From NCBI RefSeq assembly GCF_021502725.1, contig NZ_JAKFFS010000005.1, positions 248,001 to 312,000 of the forward strand: DNA of 64,000 nucleotides, read 5' to 3'. The stretch is from Dyadobacter sp. CY345 (GTDB lineage: Bacteria; Bacteroidota; Bacteroidia; Cytophagales; Spirosomataceae). A program made the translations under genes and the position numbers. This document shows, piece after piece, positions 35,515 through 44,107 of this stretch. The notes under the pieces are model-generated. The model made no database searches. It saw nothing but the letters and a program-made list of their open reading frames with translations, and was not told the origin of the DNA. How positions within the stretch are numbered: the stretch's first letter is position 1; each line of letters opens with the position of its first letter.

Positions 35515-37584
35515 TTAATTATTTAAAGCGATAAACCTGACCTTTATACGCACGCCATTATTATTTTCAATAGAAAATTCTCCTTTTAATTGTTTTGACA
35601 GCCCCTGTACCAGATTAAGTCCCTGAGACTGATGTTTTTTCAGTTCAAATCCTGCGGGTAAACCGATGCCATTATCCTGAATTCCGAGTACCATATAATC
35701 AACACCGTCACGCGTCAAACTGATACGAATAATTGCTTCCTGTCGCTTCGGGAATCCATACTTCATCGCATTTACAACGCTTTCATTGATGATCAACCCT
35801 AACGGAACTGCCTGTGAAACATCAAGATATATCGGCTCGATATTTTGCTTAAAACTTATCTGCATGTCTGTGTCTAAACTTTCCTGCAGATAGTTTACCA
35901 GATCTTTGATATAGTCCTGCATGGCAATCGTACTTGAATTATGATCTTCGTAAAGCTTTTGATGAATTATCGACATAGTCTGCACGCGGCGCAGACTATC
36001 TTTAACAGCCGAAACAGCGGATTGATCTTTCAAATAGACGGTCTGTGTATTGAGCAAACTCGTCACCAACTGAAGATTATTTTTAACGCGGTGGTGCACC
36101 TCATCGATCAGCCATTCTTTCTCTTTAAGAAGTTTTTCCTGCTTTGCAGTCAATTTTTCCAGAAAAATATTCTTCTGATCAACTTCTTTCTGGTGCGCCT
36201 CATACCTGCGATTGCTTCGCTGTTTGGCATGGAAACTATTCAATAATAATAACACAATTATTAAAAGCAAAGCAGCACCGGCCAGGGCAATATTTTTTAT
36301 TCTATGAGCCTGCTGATTTTTGTTATTAAGTAATTCAATATCTTTTTTCCTTTCTGCAATCTCATAACGAACCTGTAATTCTTCGATCTGCCTGCTTTTG
36401 GTTTCACTAAAAATTGAATCTTTCAAAGCCATGTGTTTTAATAAATATTGCGTGGCCGACCGGTAATTCCCAAGAGCGGAATCAGACTTGAAAAGCATCA
36501 GGTAAATTTCCTTCGTATCAGCGATGGAATTTGTACCTGCCGGCGCATTGAGAGCCTTTTGTAAAAAAAACAGCGCATTTCTGAATTGATGCTTTTCCAT
36601 AAAATATTGTCCCAACTCATAATGAACATCGGTATTAACCTCATTGTCTTCCCCTAAACGACCAGTTAGTTTTACCAATTTCGCGTAGTAATTATTTGCG
36701 CGCTGCTCTTGATTAATTACCTTATAACAATAAGCAAGCGAAGCCAGCAAACTTGCCTGCGCGTGTACACCATTGGGTTTGTTTTTTGCGCTTATGTCCA
36801 GAATAAATGCAAGAGCCTCTTTTTCCTTTTTGAGTTTGATAAGTCCCCTCGCCAAAAATCCTGCATCTCTGAACATATAAAGGTTGACCGTCTCAGTATA
36901 TTCACGTTTTTCGAATACTTTCCTGTACCATTCCACGCTTTTTTCAGTTTGGCCCAGTTCCCTGTACATATTTGCCAGCCTGCTGTAAAAAACAACTGCC
37001 GGAGAAAAATCCTTCGCCGCTTCCATACTTTCAATTGCCTTTAGAGAATAAAAAATGCCTTTGCTAAAATCTCCTTTGTAGCGATTGGTAACTGCAAGCA
37101 GATCATATACGTAAAAAAGTTTAGGGTAACCGATCGACTTATATCGATGTAGGACATTCAGCAATTGTTTTTCCGCGAGGTCAAGTCTGCCCTGCACCAT
37201 ATTCAAGTCGGCAATACTTTTCAGAGACTCGATTTCCATCGCTTCAATTCCGGCTTTTTTATAAAGAAAAACCATTTTTTCAAAGCAATACAATCTGGTA
37301 ATTCCCGACGAATCACGGGGTGGAATCAACAAGGCAAGTTCCTGCCATAGCGCTGCCTGAGTTGCTTCATTACCTTGCCTGCTGGTTCGATCGATCAATT
37401 CCTTGAATAGCTTTTCACCTTCCTCTGTATTGCCGTTTTCGAAGTAGTAAACAGCTTTATCGTGCAATCGCAATAGTAATTTTGAGCGATACATTTTTTC
37501 GGTTTGAGAGACAGAAATCCTGGGAAACATCATTGAAAGAATGATAACTATTAAAACCATATCTTTTCGGTAAAGCTGATGCAT
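35515..37584 (-). CDS. TPR-containing histidine kinase (HisKA_2/HWE-like), paralogue
   Basis: 689 residues, first gene of the kinase/kinase/sigma-54-activator set. Signal segment MVLIVIILSMMFPRISVS, about eight TPR-like repeats (e.g. LAELQKQLL-type helices, with SLKAIESMEAAKDFSPAVVF), one TM helix (IALAGAALLLIIVLLLLNSF), a coiled coil, HisKA_2 box EVHHRVKNNLQLVTSLLNTQ and HATPase with NESVVNAMKYGF and IQDNGIGLPAG. The kinase halves of the two proteins are near-identical in layout, while the TPR halves differ in length (~150 residues shorter here), suggesting tandem duplication with different inputs. 74 bp separate it from the second kinase start. Confidence 0.92.
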   Translation of the reverse strand: MHQLYRKDMVLIVIILSMMFPRISVSQTEKMYRSKLLLRLHDKAVYYFENGNTEEGEKLFKELIDRTSRQGNEATQAALWQELALLIPPRDSSGITRLYCFEKMVFLYKKAGIEAMEIESLKSIADLNMVQGRLDLAEKQLLNVLHRYKSIGYPKLFYVYDLLAVTNRYKGDFSKGIFYSLKAIESMEAAKDFSPAVVFYSRLANMYRELGQTEKSVEWYRKVFEKREYTETVNLYMFRDAGFLARGLIKLKKEKEALAFILDISAKNKPNGVHAQASLLASLAYCYKVINQEQRANNYYAKLVKLTGRLGEDNEVNTDVHYELGQYFMEKHQFRNALFFLQKALNAPAGTNSIADTKEIYLMLFKSDSALGNYRSATQYLLKHMALKDSIFSETKSRQIEELQVRYEIAERKKDIELLNNKNQQAHRIKNIALAGAALLLIIVLLLLNSFHAKQRSNRRYEAHQKEVDQKNIFLEKLTAKQEKLLKEKEWLIDEVHHRVKNNLQLVTSLLNTQTVYLKDQSAVSAVKDSLRRVQTMSIIHQKLYEDHNSSTIAMQDYIKDLVNYLQESLDTDMQISFKQNIEPIYLDVSQAVPLGLIINESVVNAMKYGFPKRQEAIIRISLTRDGVDYMVLGIQDNGIGLPAGFELKKHQSQGLNLVQGLSKQLKGEFSIENNNGVRIKVRFIALNN

Positions 37585-37674
37585 CGTTTAGATTTTTAGT
37601 TTCCGAAAGAGATACCAGGCGCATCAGACGTGAGTGACGCACGAAATTTTGCCTTTTTCGTGTCTGCCAACACA

Positions 37675-37702
37675 GAAAAACAGCGGCGAAAAATCGTCGC
37701 TG
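37675..37702 (-). terminator. Putative terminator of the alpha/beta hydrolase unit
   Basis: On the minus strand ACAGCG-ACGATTTTTCGC-CGCTGT forms a hairpin followed by TTTTTC, ~64 bp beyond the hydrolase stop at 37766. Confidence 0.6.
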
Positions 37703-37765
37703 TAAACTTATGAATGATCTTAATTTGATGACCTTCGTAAAAGATCGATCATATTCGCGATCCTG

Positions 37766-38629
37766 TCAATGAACCTTTCGTTCAAGAAAATCTCTGATTT
37801 TATCTGCGATTTCGTCTCCGACACTTTCCAGTGCAAAATGCCCAGCATCAAACAAATGGTATTCGAGATTCTTCACGTCCTTCTTATACGCTTCGGCTCC
37901 CGCAACAGGAAATATGTAGTCATTTTTTCCGTAAACAATGAGCATTTCGGGGTTCTGATCACGAAGGTATTGCTGCCACTGAGGGTACAGCACTACGTTT
38001 GTCTGATAATCATAAAACATATCCAGCTGAATTTGTCCATTCTCTTCACGTTCCAGGTGTCGCAGATCAATTTCCCAATTATCAGGACTTACAACGCTCG
38101 GATCAGGTACGCCGTGAGTATACTGCCATTTCAGACCGTCTGGTGAGTGAAAAGTTCTAAGCTCATCTTCCGCAACTTTGTCGTTTTTATTCGCCCAATA
38201 AGCCTTGATCGGATCCCAGAAAGTTTCCAGGCCTTCTTCATAGGCACAGCCATTCTGGACAATCAATGTATCAATTTTCTCAGGATTTGCCGAAGCAATT
38301 CTCCATCCGATCGGGGCACCGTAATCCATCAGGTACAGACTGAACTTATCGATTTTGAGCTCACTTAAAAGTGCTTCAACAATCGTAGCCAGATTGGCAA
38401 ACGTGTAAGAAAAGTCGGAGATTTTTGGCTGTTCGCTTCTTCCATAACCCGGATAGTCAGGAGCGATCAGACGAAATTTATCTGAAAGATTGTGTATCAG
38501 GTTGCGAAACATATGCGATGAGGACGGGTAACCATGAAGTAAAACCAGCACCGGCGCGTCCTGTGGTCCCGCGTCACGATAGAAAATATCTACTCCGTTA
38601 ATTTTAATAAATTGATGTTTTGTTTGCAT
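37766..38629 (-). CDS. Alpha/beta hydrolase, haloalkane-dehalogenase/epoxide-hydrolase type (paralogue)
   Basis: Start 38629 matches the length and beginning of its paralogue at 26913-27788; the frame is open to 38671. Nucleophile Asp102 in YLMDYGAPIG, acid Asp in YGKNDYIFP, His in AGHFALESVG; oxyanion motif HGYPSSSHM. The cap domain resembles that of the paralogue. It lies 95 bp downstream of the NTF2-like gene and probably shares its promoter (39350-39380). Halide or epoxide substrates are family possibilities only. Confidence 0.9.
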   Translation of the reverse strand: MQTKHQFIKINGVDIFYRDAGPQDAPVLVLLHGYPSSSHMFRNLIHNLSDKFRLIAPDYPGYGRSEQPKISDFSYTFANLATIVEALLSELKIDKFSLYLMDYGAPIGWRIASANPEKIDTLIVQNGCAYEEGLETFWDPIKAYWANKNDKVAEDELRTFHSPDGLKWQYTHGVPDPSVVSPDNWEIDLRHLEREENGQIQLDMFYDYQTNVVLYPQWQQYLRDQNPEMLIVYGKNDYIFPVAGAEAYKKDVKNLEYHLFDAGHFALESVGDEIADKIRDFLERKVH

Positions 38630-38724
38630 TGCGATTGATCGATTATTGGTTGGAAATATTTTTCGTGCCACTCCTGCCTGATTTACCGGTTAGCTATAAA
38701 TGTTTTGCAATTCTGTTGATACCA

Positions 38725-39237
38725 TCAGAAAATTATACGCTCGTTTTCGTTAATTGGAGCGTCATTGATACTTGCAGTACGTTCAACCATCAAGCCGTTT
38801 TCATTAAAGTCCCAAAGTTCAATACCGTAGCTTCGATACCATTGTCCTGATTCATCATGGGATTCATACAAGAACCGTACGGCAATCCGGTTTTCTGCAA
38901 AATTCCACAGCTCCTTTTTCAGTCGATAATCCAGTTCTTTCTTCCATTTTGCGGTTAGAAATGCAATGATTTGTTCCCGACCAGTTATAAATTCCGATCT
39001 GTTACGCCATTTTGCATCAACCGAATATGCCATACTGACTAATTCCGGATCTCTGCTGTTCCAAAGATCTTCGGCAAGCTGGACCTTCAGCCGTGCAGTT
39101 TCAAGCGTAAATGGTGGTAATGGCGGGCGTTGTCGTTTTTGTTGTGATGGAGGATTGAGATTCGCTTCATTCCACATGGTATCGCCGCACTCATCACTTG
39201 TGAATTGCTCATCATTGAACTGATCAATTGAATTCAT
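38725..39237 (-). CDS. NTF2-like protein (DUF1348)
   Basis: 170 residues: a ~45-residue polar N-terminus (QQKRQRPPLPPFTLE) and the DUF1348 domain, an SnoaL/NTF2-like cone fold with the signature segments AEDLWNSRDPELVSMAYS, DAKWRNRSEFITGREQIIAF and ESHDESGQWYRSYG. Small-molecule binding or isomerase activity is possible; none is established for the family. First gene of a two-gene unit with the downstream alpha/beta hydrolase. Confidence 0.85.
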   Translation of the reverse strand: MNSIDQFNDEQFTSDECGDTMWNEANLNPPSQQKRQRPPLPPFTLETARLKVQLAEDLWNSRDPELVSMAYSVDAKWRNRSEFITGREQIIAFLTAKWKKELDYRLKKELWNFAENRIAVRFLYESHDESGQWYRSYGIELWDFNENGLMVERTASINDAPINENERIIF

Positions 39238-39349
39238 ATCAATATAGGTTTAAGAATCATGTCAGAAAGACCAGGACTCGTCGTGAAAGCCTCGATTTTA
39301 TGGGTCTCGCTATAAGGCGATTCTCAATAATTTGAAAAATATTGTTATG

Positions 39350-39380
39350 CAAAACTATCAGTCGATATTGTCTCTATCAA
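39350..39380 (-). promoter_or_regulatory. Promoter of NTF2-like/hydrolase unit
   Basis: On the minus strand ACATTG (TTG at 39378-39380), 20-bp spacer, TAGTTTTG (39350-39357, exact TAnnTTTG). 113 bp upstream of the ATG. The extended TAyACATTG upstream is shared with the promoters at 43325 and 43963. Confidence 0.6.
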
Positions 39381-39418
39381 TGTGTATTACAATGCATTTG
39401 CTGTATAATTGACAGATT

Positions 39419-40792
39419 TTAATATTTGAAAGTGGCAGTTACACCAGCCATATAAATAATCTTTCCCATATCAGCATCCTGCAAAAACGCCCCTGGATTA
39501 AACCTTGTAAATTCTAGCCGGAAGTATAAAAATGGATTCGCCTGAAGACTTATATCTGTGCTGAGTTGACTTCCAATATTCTTCGAACGGATATTCCGGC
39601 CATCGTGAATTAAGTCTCCATTGACGGCATAAAGGCCATCCTGTCTGCTCATTCTCCAAAAGAAATCATAGTCAGCTGACCAGGTGCATTTGCGATTTAT
39701 ATTTAATTGAATGTACGGATGCAGGTCCGTCAAGTTATATGGACCTATCAATGAGGCAAGACCAAAGTATGCACCTCGCGGATACAAAGGATTAAACGTA
39801 TTCACCTGATGCTCATCATAATTTTTATCTCCACTGACCAACTCCGTTTTTAATCCAAGAACCGGATTATATGAATTTAGTTTGAGACGAGCGGACGTAT
39901 TTAATGACACGGTCCAGGCTCGGATCTTCGATTTTGAAATATTTCCAAATTGATAAACGGCTTCAAAATCGTAGTTTAGCATAGTACCTTTTTTCCAAAT
40001 CCGGGTGCCGAAAGAATGCCGTTTTTCAATTCCGCTCTCATCAACGAAAACCGCATTGTTTTTCACTCCAAGATAATAGAAATCAAGGCCTGGATGCTGT
40101 CCTGGGAGATTGTCAGCAATATAAGATCCCCATAACTGACTGGAAAAATCCATAAATCTATCATCGATAATTTTCTTATCAGTGTTCACATAAGTAGTAA
40201 AGAACGCATCTGCACGAAGTTTTTTATGGATAAAGACAAATCGGGCCGCATCAAAAGCCTGACGACTGTTCGGTCCTTCCCGAACAGAAATTAGTCGCTG
40301 TGAACCGTATGCAAGCTCCTGCCTTCCTAGTTTCAACGTCAGCTGATTTTCCAATTTATTATAAATTGTAAAATCGAAAAATAGCTGGTGTATATCAAAA
40401 GGATTTTCATCTACCGGACTCGTTTGACTGTTACTACCAACAATAAGACTGCTCTGAATTTGAGTAAAAATTCTAATCTTTTTTCCGAAATGTAAGTCTG
40501 CATGGCTTAATAGACGATTCAGAATAAAACCATCCTGATCTTCCGTTTCTGTTCCCCAACCGGGATTTTTAAACCAGAAATATTGATAGCGCACTTCGCC
40601 ACCGAAGGAAATATAGCTTTTCCCAGCTGCAAACGGTTTATATTTTATGTTTTCATAAAAACTAACCGTTGAATCTTTTGTAAATCTGCCATAATCTTCT
40701 TCATACCGCAGCTGCTTGAATTCTATATTCTGTGCATTTAAAAATGTAACAGAAAACAAGACTACAAAAATCAGAATCAAATGTTTTACCAA
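39419..40792 (-). CDS. Outer-membrane beta-barrel, alginate-export family
   Basis: ~457-residue outer-membrane channel of the AlgE-like Alginate_exp family: signal peptide (KHLILIFVVLFSVTFLNAQ), then alternating beta-strands such as SFGGEVRYQYFWF, FGKKIRIFTQIQSSL, LKLGRQELAYGSQRLISVREGPN and a C-terminal strand ending TFKY. I favour a TTG start at 40792: an AGGGGG stretch precedes it, it leaves a 7-bp gap to the amidohydrolase, and the signal peptide is then compact. The ATG at 40822 would overlap that gene by 23 bp. It may import the substrate of the upstream enzymes. Confidence 0.88.
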   Translation of the reverse strand: MVKHLILIFVVLFSVTFLNAQNIEFKQLRYEEDYGRFTKDSTVSFYENIKYKPFAAGKSYISFGGEVRYQYFWFKNPGWGTETEDQDGFILNRLLSHADLHFGKKIRIFTQIQSSLIVGSNSQTSPVDENPFDIHQLFFDFTIYNKLENQLTLKLGRQELAYGSQRLISVREGPNSRQAFDAARFVFIHKKLRADAFFTTYVNTDKKIIDDRFMDFSSQLWGSYIADNLPGQHPGLDFYYLGVKNNAVFVDESGIEKRHSFGTRIWKKGTMLNYDFEAVYQFGNISKSKIRAWTVSLNTSARLKLNSYNPVLGLKTELVSGDKNYDEHQVNTFNPLYPRGAYFGLASLIGPYNLTDLHPYIQLNINRKCTWSADYDFFWRMSRQDGLYAVNGDLIHDGRNIRSKNIGSQLSTDISLQANPFLYFRLEFTRFNPGAFLQDADMGKIIYMAGVTATFKY

Positions 40793-40799
40793 AATCCCC

Positions 40800-42575
40800 C
40801 TATTTGGTCTGATAGCCGCCATAATATTTTACCGGACTCCAATCGGGTATAACAGGTAAACGTCCGGCACCAAACGGAGTAAATTCCTCATCAGCCCAAA
40901 CGATTTTTCCGTCTACAATCGTCGTGTTTGAAGTAATGTACTGAATCTGATCATCAGGTATTGAGAAATAGTCACTGCTAAGAACCACCAAATCAGCGAC
41001 ACCGCCAGGTTCAATTCTGCCTTTTTTACCATCTTTCAAAAGTGCGTAACCACCTGAAGTCAGCAGACTCAATGCAGTAGTGCGGTCAACAGTATTTTCC
41101 TGATTCATCACCTGCATATTTCCAATAGTTTTACCTGTGACCAGCCATTGCAACGCGACCCAAGGATTATATGAGGCCACGCGGGTTCCATCAGTACCTA
41201 ATCCAATCGGCAAACCCATATCAAGCATTTTTTTAACGGGTGGAGCTGCTGAGGCTGCTGTTTTGCCATATCGTTTAACAAATAATTCCCCTTGATATGC
41301 CATACGATGCTGAATCGCAATACCACCGCCGAGTGCTTTGATACGACTAATATTCTGATCACTTATCGTTTCTGCATGATCAAAAAACCAGGGCATGTTT
41401 TCAAATGGGATCGTTTTGTTAACCTGTTCAATCACATCCAACACTTGGGAAATACTCTCATCGTAGGTTGCATGAAACCTGAACGGCCACTTATTTTTTG
41501 CCAATAACTCAATAATGGGAACGAGGTTTTCTTGCATACTTGGAGGTAGCTCTGGTCTTGGAAAAAGGAAATTTTCGAAATCTGCTGCTTCAGCAAGCAG
41601 ATTTTCTCCACCTCCCGCAACCCGGTATTTCGCTATTTCACCACCATCCGAATGAACATCGCCGATATCTAACATGCCAACCCATCGGGAATAGTCTGCC
41701 AACTCTGTCCCACTTTTTTGTGCAAAAAGAAAATAAGGAAGTCGAACAGTCAGTTTGCCCATTTTATATAGTGAGTCGGTAATGGCATAATCATCAGGAA
41801 AATTTTGAAAACCTCCACCTGCATCCATCACGGCCGTTACTCCCAAACGGTTGAGCTCGGTCATAAACTGGATCGTTGAATTAATCTTCTCCTCATTTGT
41901 CAACTCAGGTAATTTTGCCAAAGTGGAATAGAGAATAAATGCGCTGGGTTCAGCGACCAACAGACCTGTCGGGTTTCCATTTTCATCTTTCTCGATCAGC
42001 CCGGCTTTGGGATTCGGCGTGTCAGCATTGATATTCAGCGCTGTTAAGGCCGCTTTGTTGAGCAAGGCCTTGCCATATAAGTATAAAATAAATGTTGGCA
42101 CATCACCAGTTGCTTCGTTTATTTCAGCGAGTGTTGGCAGTCGCTTTTCCTCAAACTGGTATTCATTCCAGCCACCTACTACCCTAACCCACTGGCCAGG
42201 AGGCGTCCTTTTTGCCTGTTCACGCAGCATTTCCACTGCCCTTTTCAGCGTTTTCACGCCATCCCAGCGAAGTTCTGCGTTGTAAAATCGACCTCCTCGG
42301 ATAACATGTAAATGACTATCAAACAATCCAGGAATAATTGTCTTCCCACCTGCGTCAATTATTCTGGTGTTTTTCGACCTGGTCTTCATTACCTGAGCAT
42401 TGCTTCCAATAGCCAAAATTTTATTTGAAGTAATGGCTACGGATTGTACGATCTGCCTGTTTGCAGTCATCGTATGAATGCTGGCATTGATAATGATCAA
42501 ATCCGCTTTGTTCTGCGCGAAGGCATGCGTGACGGTTATTATTACACAAATCACGAAAAATCGAAGGCACATCAT
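40800..42575 (-). CDS. Exported amidohydrolase (Amidohydrolase_3, YtcJ-like)
   Basis: 591 residues with a signal peptide (FFVICVIITVTHAFAQ), so it acts in the periplasm. Metal-site residues in the family order: DSHLHVIRG (HxH), RFHATYDES His, FDHAET His, and GLGTDGTRV Asp. A deep insert and a C-terminal beta-domain (GADLVVLSSDYFSI) complete it. YtcJ-type enzymes hydrolyse amides or related C-N bonds; the substrate is not predictable. It is 8 bp downstream of the isochorismatase-like gene and followed by the outer-membrane channel gene, thus one operon. Confidence 0.92.
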   Translation of the reverse strand: MMCLRFFVICVIITVTHAFAQNKADLIIINASIHTMTANRQIVQSVAITSNKILAIGSNAQVMKTRSKNTRIIDAGGKTIIPGLFDSHLHVIRGGRFYNAELRWDGVKTLKRAVEMLREQAKRTPPGQWVRVVGGWNEYQFEEKRLPTLAEINEATGDVPTFILYLYGKALLNKAALTALNINADTPNPKAGLIEKDENGNPTGLLVAEPSAFILYSTLAKLPELTNEEKINSTIQFMTELNRLGVTAVMDAGGGFQNFPDDYAITDSLYKMGKLTVRLPYFLFAQKSGTELADYSRWVGMLDIGDVHSDGGEIAKYRVAGGGENLLAEAADFENFLFPRPELPPSMQENLVPIIELLAKNKWPFRFHATYDESISQVLDVIEQVNKTIPFENMPWFFDHAETISDQNISRIKALGGGIAIQHRMAYQGELFVKRYGKTAASAAPPVKKMLDMGLPIGLGTDGTRVASYNPWVALQWLVTGKTIGNMQVMNQENTVDRTTALSLLTSGGYALLKDGKKGRIEPGGVADLVVLSSDYFSIPDDQIQYITSNTTIVDGKIVWADEEFTPFGAGRLPVIPDWSPVKYYGGYQTK

Positions 42576-42582
42576 GAGCGGA

Positions 42583-43278
42583 TCAGTGCTTTATCATATC
42601 CCTGGAATACTGGATGCCGATGCCATATGCGCCGCCGTAATCCCTGAAAAGATCTGTAACTGCATTATAGGTGGCACTGCGTGCCCAGTCGCGTTGCAGT
42701 TCGAGGACATATTGCATGGAATTCATCGGCGTCGCGCCGGCCATGACCATACGTTGAATCGCCATTTCGTGGGCTTCGTTACTTACATCCCCGCAGGCAT
42801 CCGTTATCACATACACTTCATACCCATCCTGGATCGCTGACAGCACCGGACTTACAATACAAACGCTCGTCCATAAACCAGCCATTACCAGTTTCTTTTT
42901 CCCTTTTCCAGTAATCGCTTTGTACGCATTGACATCCTCCCATGGATTCATGGTTGTGCGATCGATATAGCCTGAGGAAGCTGGTGGGTAGACGGCAACC
43001 AATTCCGGAAATACCGGGCCACTGAACGACTTCTCTGCAACCGTCGTGACAACAGTCGGAACATTAAAGATTTTGGAGCCGCGGGCGATCAGGGCAACGT
43101 TGAGCCTTAGCTGGTCAATGGTAATGTTTTTAACGGGAAAAGCCATTTGGCTTTCATGATCTATCAATATCAGCGAATGGTTTGTCGGTGTCAAAAGAGA
43201 TGCCGCAGGTTTTTGAGCAAATAATTCAAAACAAATACCGGCAGTGAACACCAGTACGAAGGCTAATTTTCTTTTCAT
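42583..43278 (-). CDS. Exported isochorismatase-family hydrolase
   Basis: 231 residues from the ATG at 43278 (a TTG nine bases upstream is also in frame). Signal peptide RKLAFVLVFTAGICFELFA, then the isochorismatase fold: LILIDHESQM with the catalytic Asp, a Lys near KKKLVMAGLW and nucleophile Cys in TSVCIVSPVL, so the Asp-Lys-Cys triad of amidase-type members appears complete. It probably hydrolyses an amide or ureido bond in the periplasm. First gene of a three-gene unit with amidohydrolase and channel. Confidence 0.88.
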   Translation of the reverse strand: MKRKLAFVLVFTAGICFELFAQKPAASLLTPTNHSLILIDHESQMAFPVKNITIDQLRLNVALIARGSKIFNVPTVVTTVAEKSFSGPVFPELVAVYPPASSGYIDRTTMNPWEDVNAYKAITGKGKKKLVMAGLWTSVCIVSPVLSAIQDGYEVYVITDACGDVSNEAHEMAIQRMVMAGATPMNSMQYVLELQRDWARSATYNAVTDLFRDYGGAYGIGIQYSRDMIKH

Positions 43279-43324
43279 GATATGCAATGTTTGTAATGGT
43301 TGAAAAATTTGTAATTGCTGATCA

Positions 43325-43355
43325 CAAAATTCCTACGGTACGGCTTCGCATTCAA
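43325..43355 (-). promoter_or_regulatory. Promoter of the isochorismatase/amidohydrolase/channel operon
   Basis: On the minus strand ACATTG (TTG 43353-43355), 20-bp spacer, GAATTTTG (43325-43332, one mismatch to TAnnTTTG), 47 bp before the ATG. Confidence 0.62.
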
Positions 43356-43411
43356 TGTATAAATCAGGAGAGGTGATGTATTGATTATTAAAAGTAGAAT
43401 CCGACCTTAAA

Positions 43412-43891
43412 TTATCGCGGTTTATATGCTTCCAATTCAATTTCGATCAACTGGCCCGGAAGCGCCAGTTCCTTCACACCGAACCATGAACCAGCGGGAA
43501 ATTGTTTTCCGTAAATCGTTTTTCGATAAACAGAATGTTTTTCAAACTCGGCCATATTTGTCGTCAGAACATTCTCTACCACAACATCTTCCCATGAATA
43601 CCCATAATGATTCAGCACTTTTTCCAGATCGCCATAACAATTGATCATTTGCTGTTTCATATCGCCGGGGGCCGTTAAATTTCCATCTTCATCCATGCTA
43701 ACAGCTCCTGATATTTTCAGCTCGCTACCAATACGGACAGCATGCGAATAGCCATTACTTTTTTCAAACCCGGGCCGGAGGGAGAAATATTCCGGTGCAT
43801 CAGATTGGCTCGAAATGTTCTGTTTGGTTTCAGGAGCGGGATTGCAACCTCCGGTCAGAAGGAGAATTACGAAGGATAGTTTGCTTTTCAT
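43412..43891 (-). CDS. RidA/YjgF-family lipoprotein
   Basis: 159 residues. The N-terminus is a lipoprotein signal (VILLLTGGC, Cys16), unlike cytosolic RidA. The RidA fold follows: SHAVRIGSELKISGAVSMDEDGN, the DLEKVLNHYGYSWEDVV helix and FPAGSWFGVKELALPGQLIEIE-type ending. Canonical RidA deaminates reactive enamines/imines using an Arg near the C-terminal strand; here FPAGSW replaces the FPARxx region where the Arg usually stands, so that activity is doubtful. It has its own promoter, close in form to that of the next operon. Confidence 0.86.
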   Translation of the reverse strand: MKSKLSFVILLLTGGCNPAPETKQNISSQSDAPEYFSLRPGFEKSNGYSHAVRIGSELKISGAVSMDEDGNLTAPGDMKQQMINCYGDLEKVLNHYGYSWEDVVVENVLTTNMAEFEKHSVYRKTIYGKQFPAGSWFGVKELALPGQLIEIELEAYKPR

Positions 43892-43962
43892 AAGAGAGAT
43901 TATTTGGCTTGATTGTAAGGATAGATTATTTCTTTTTCAGAAAATTTTACAACTGTTGATGG

Positions 43963-43993
43963 CAAAATTCTCATTGTGCGAATCTGTATTCAA
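43963..43993 (-). promoter_or_regulatory. Promoter of the RidA lipoprotein gene
   Basis: Minus-strand ACATTG (TTG 43991-43993), 20-bp spacer, GAATTTTG (43963-43970), 72 bp before the ATG. Same -7 octamer and spacer as the promoter at 43325. Confidence 0.6.
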
Positions 43994-44045
43994 TGTATAT
44001 TTCAGGTGAGTTGTTGTACGCGTCATCGGTTATGCTCTTCCGTGA

Positions 44046-44076
44046 TTGGAATACTGCAAGGAAAATGCAACTTTTG
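44046..44076 (+). promoter_or_regulatory. Promoter of the gap gene
   Basis: TTG (44046-44048), 20-bp spacer, AACTTTTG (44069-44076, one mismatch to TAnnTTTG), 32 bp before the ATG. Confidence 0.55.
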
Positions 44077-44107
44077 AAGCGTAATTTTTTCCAACCCAAA
44101 TAACATC

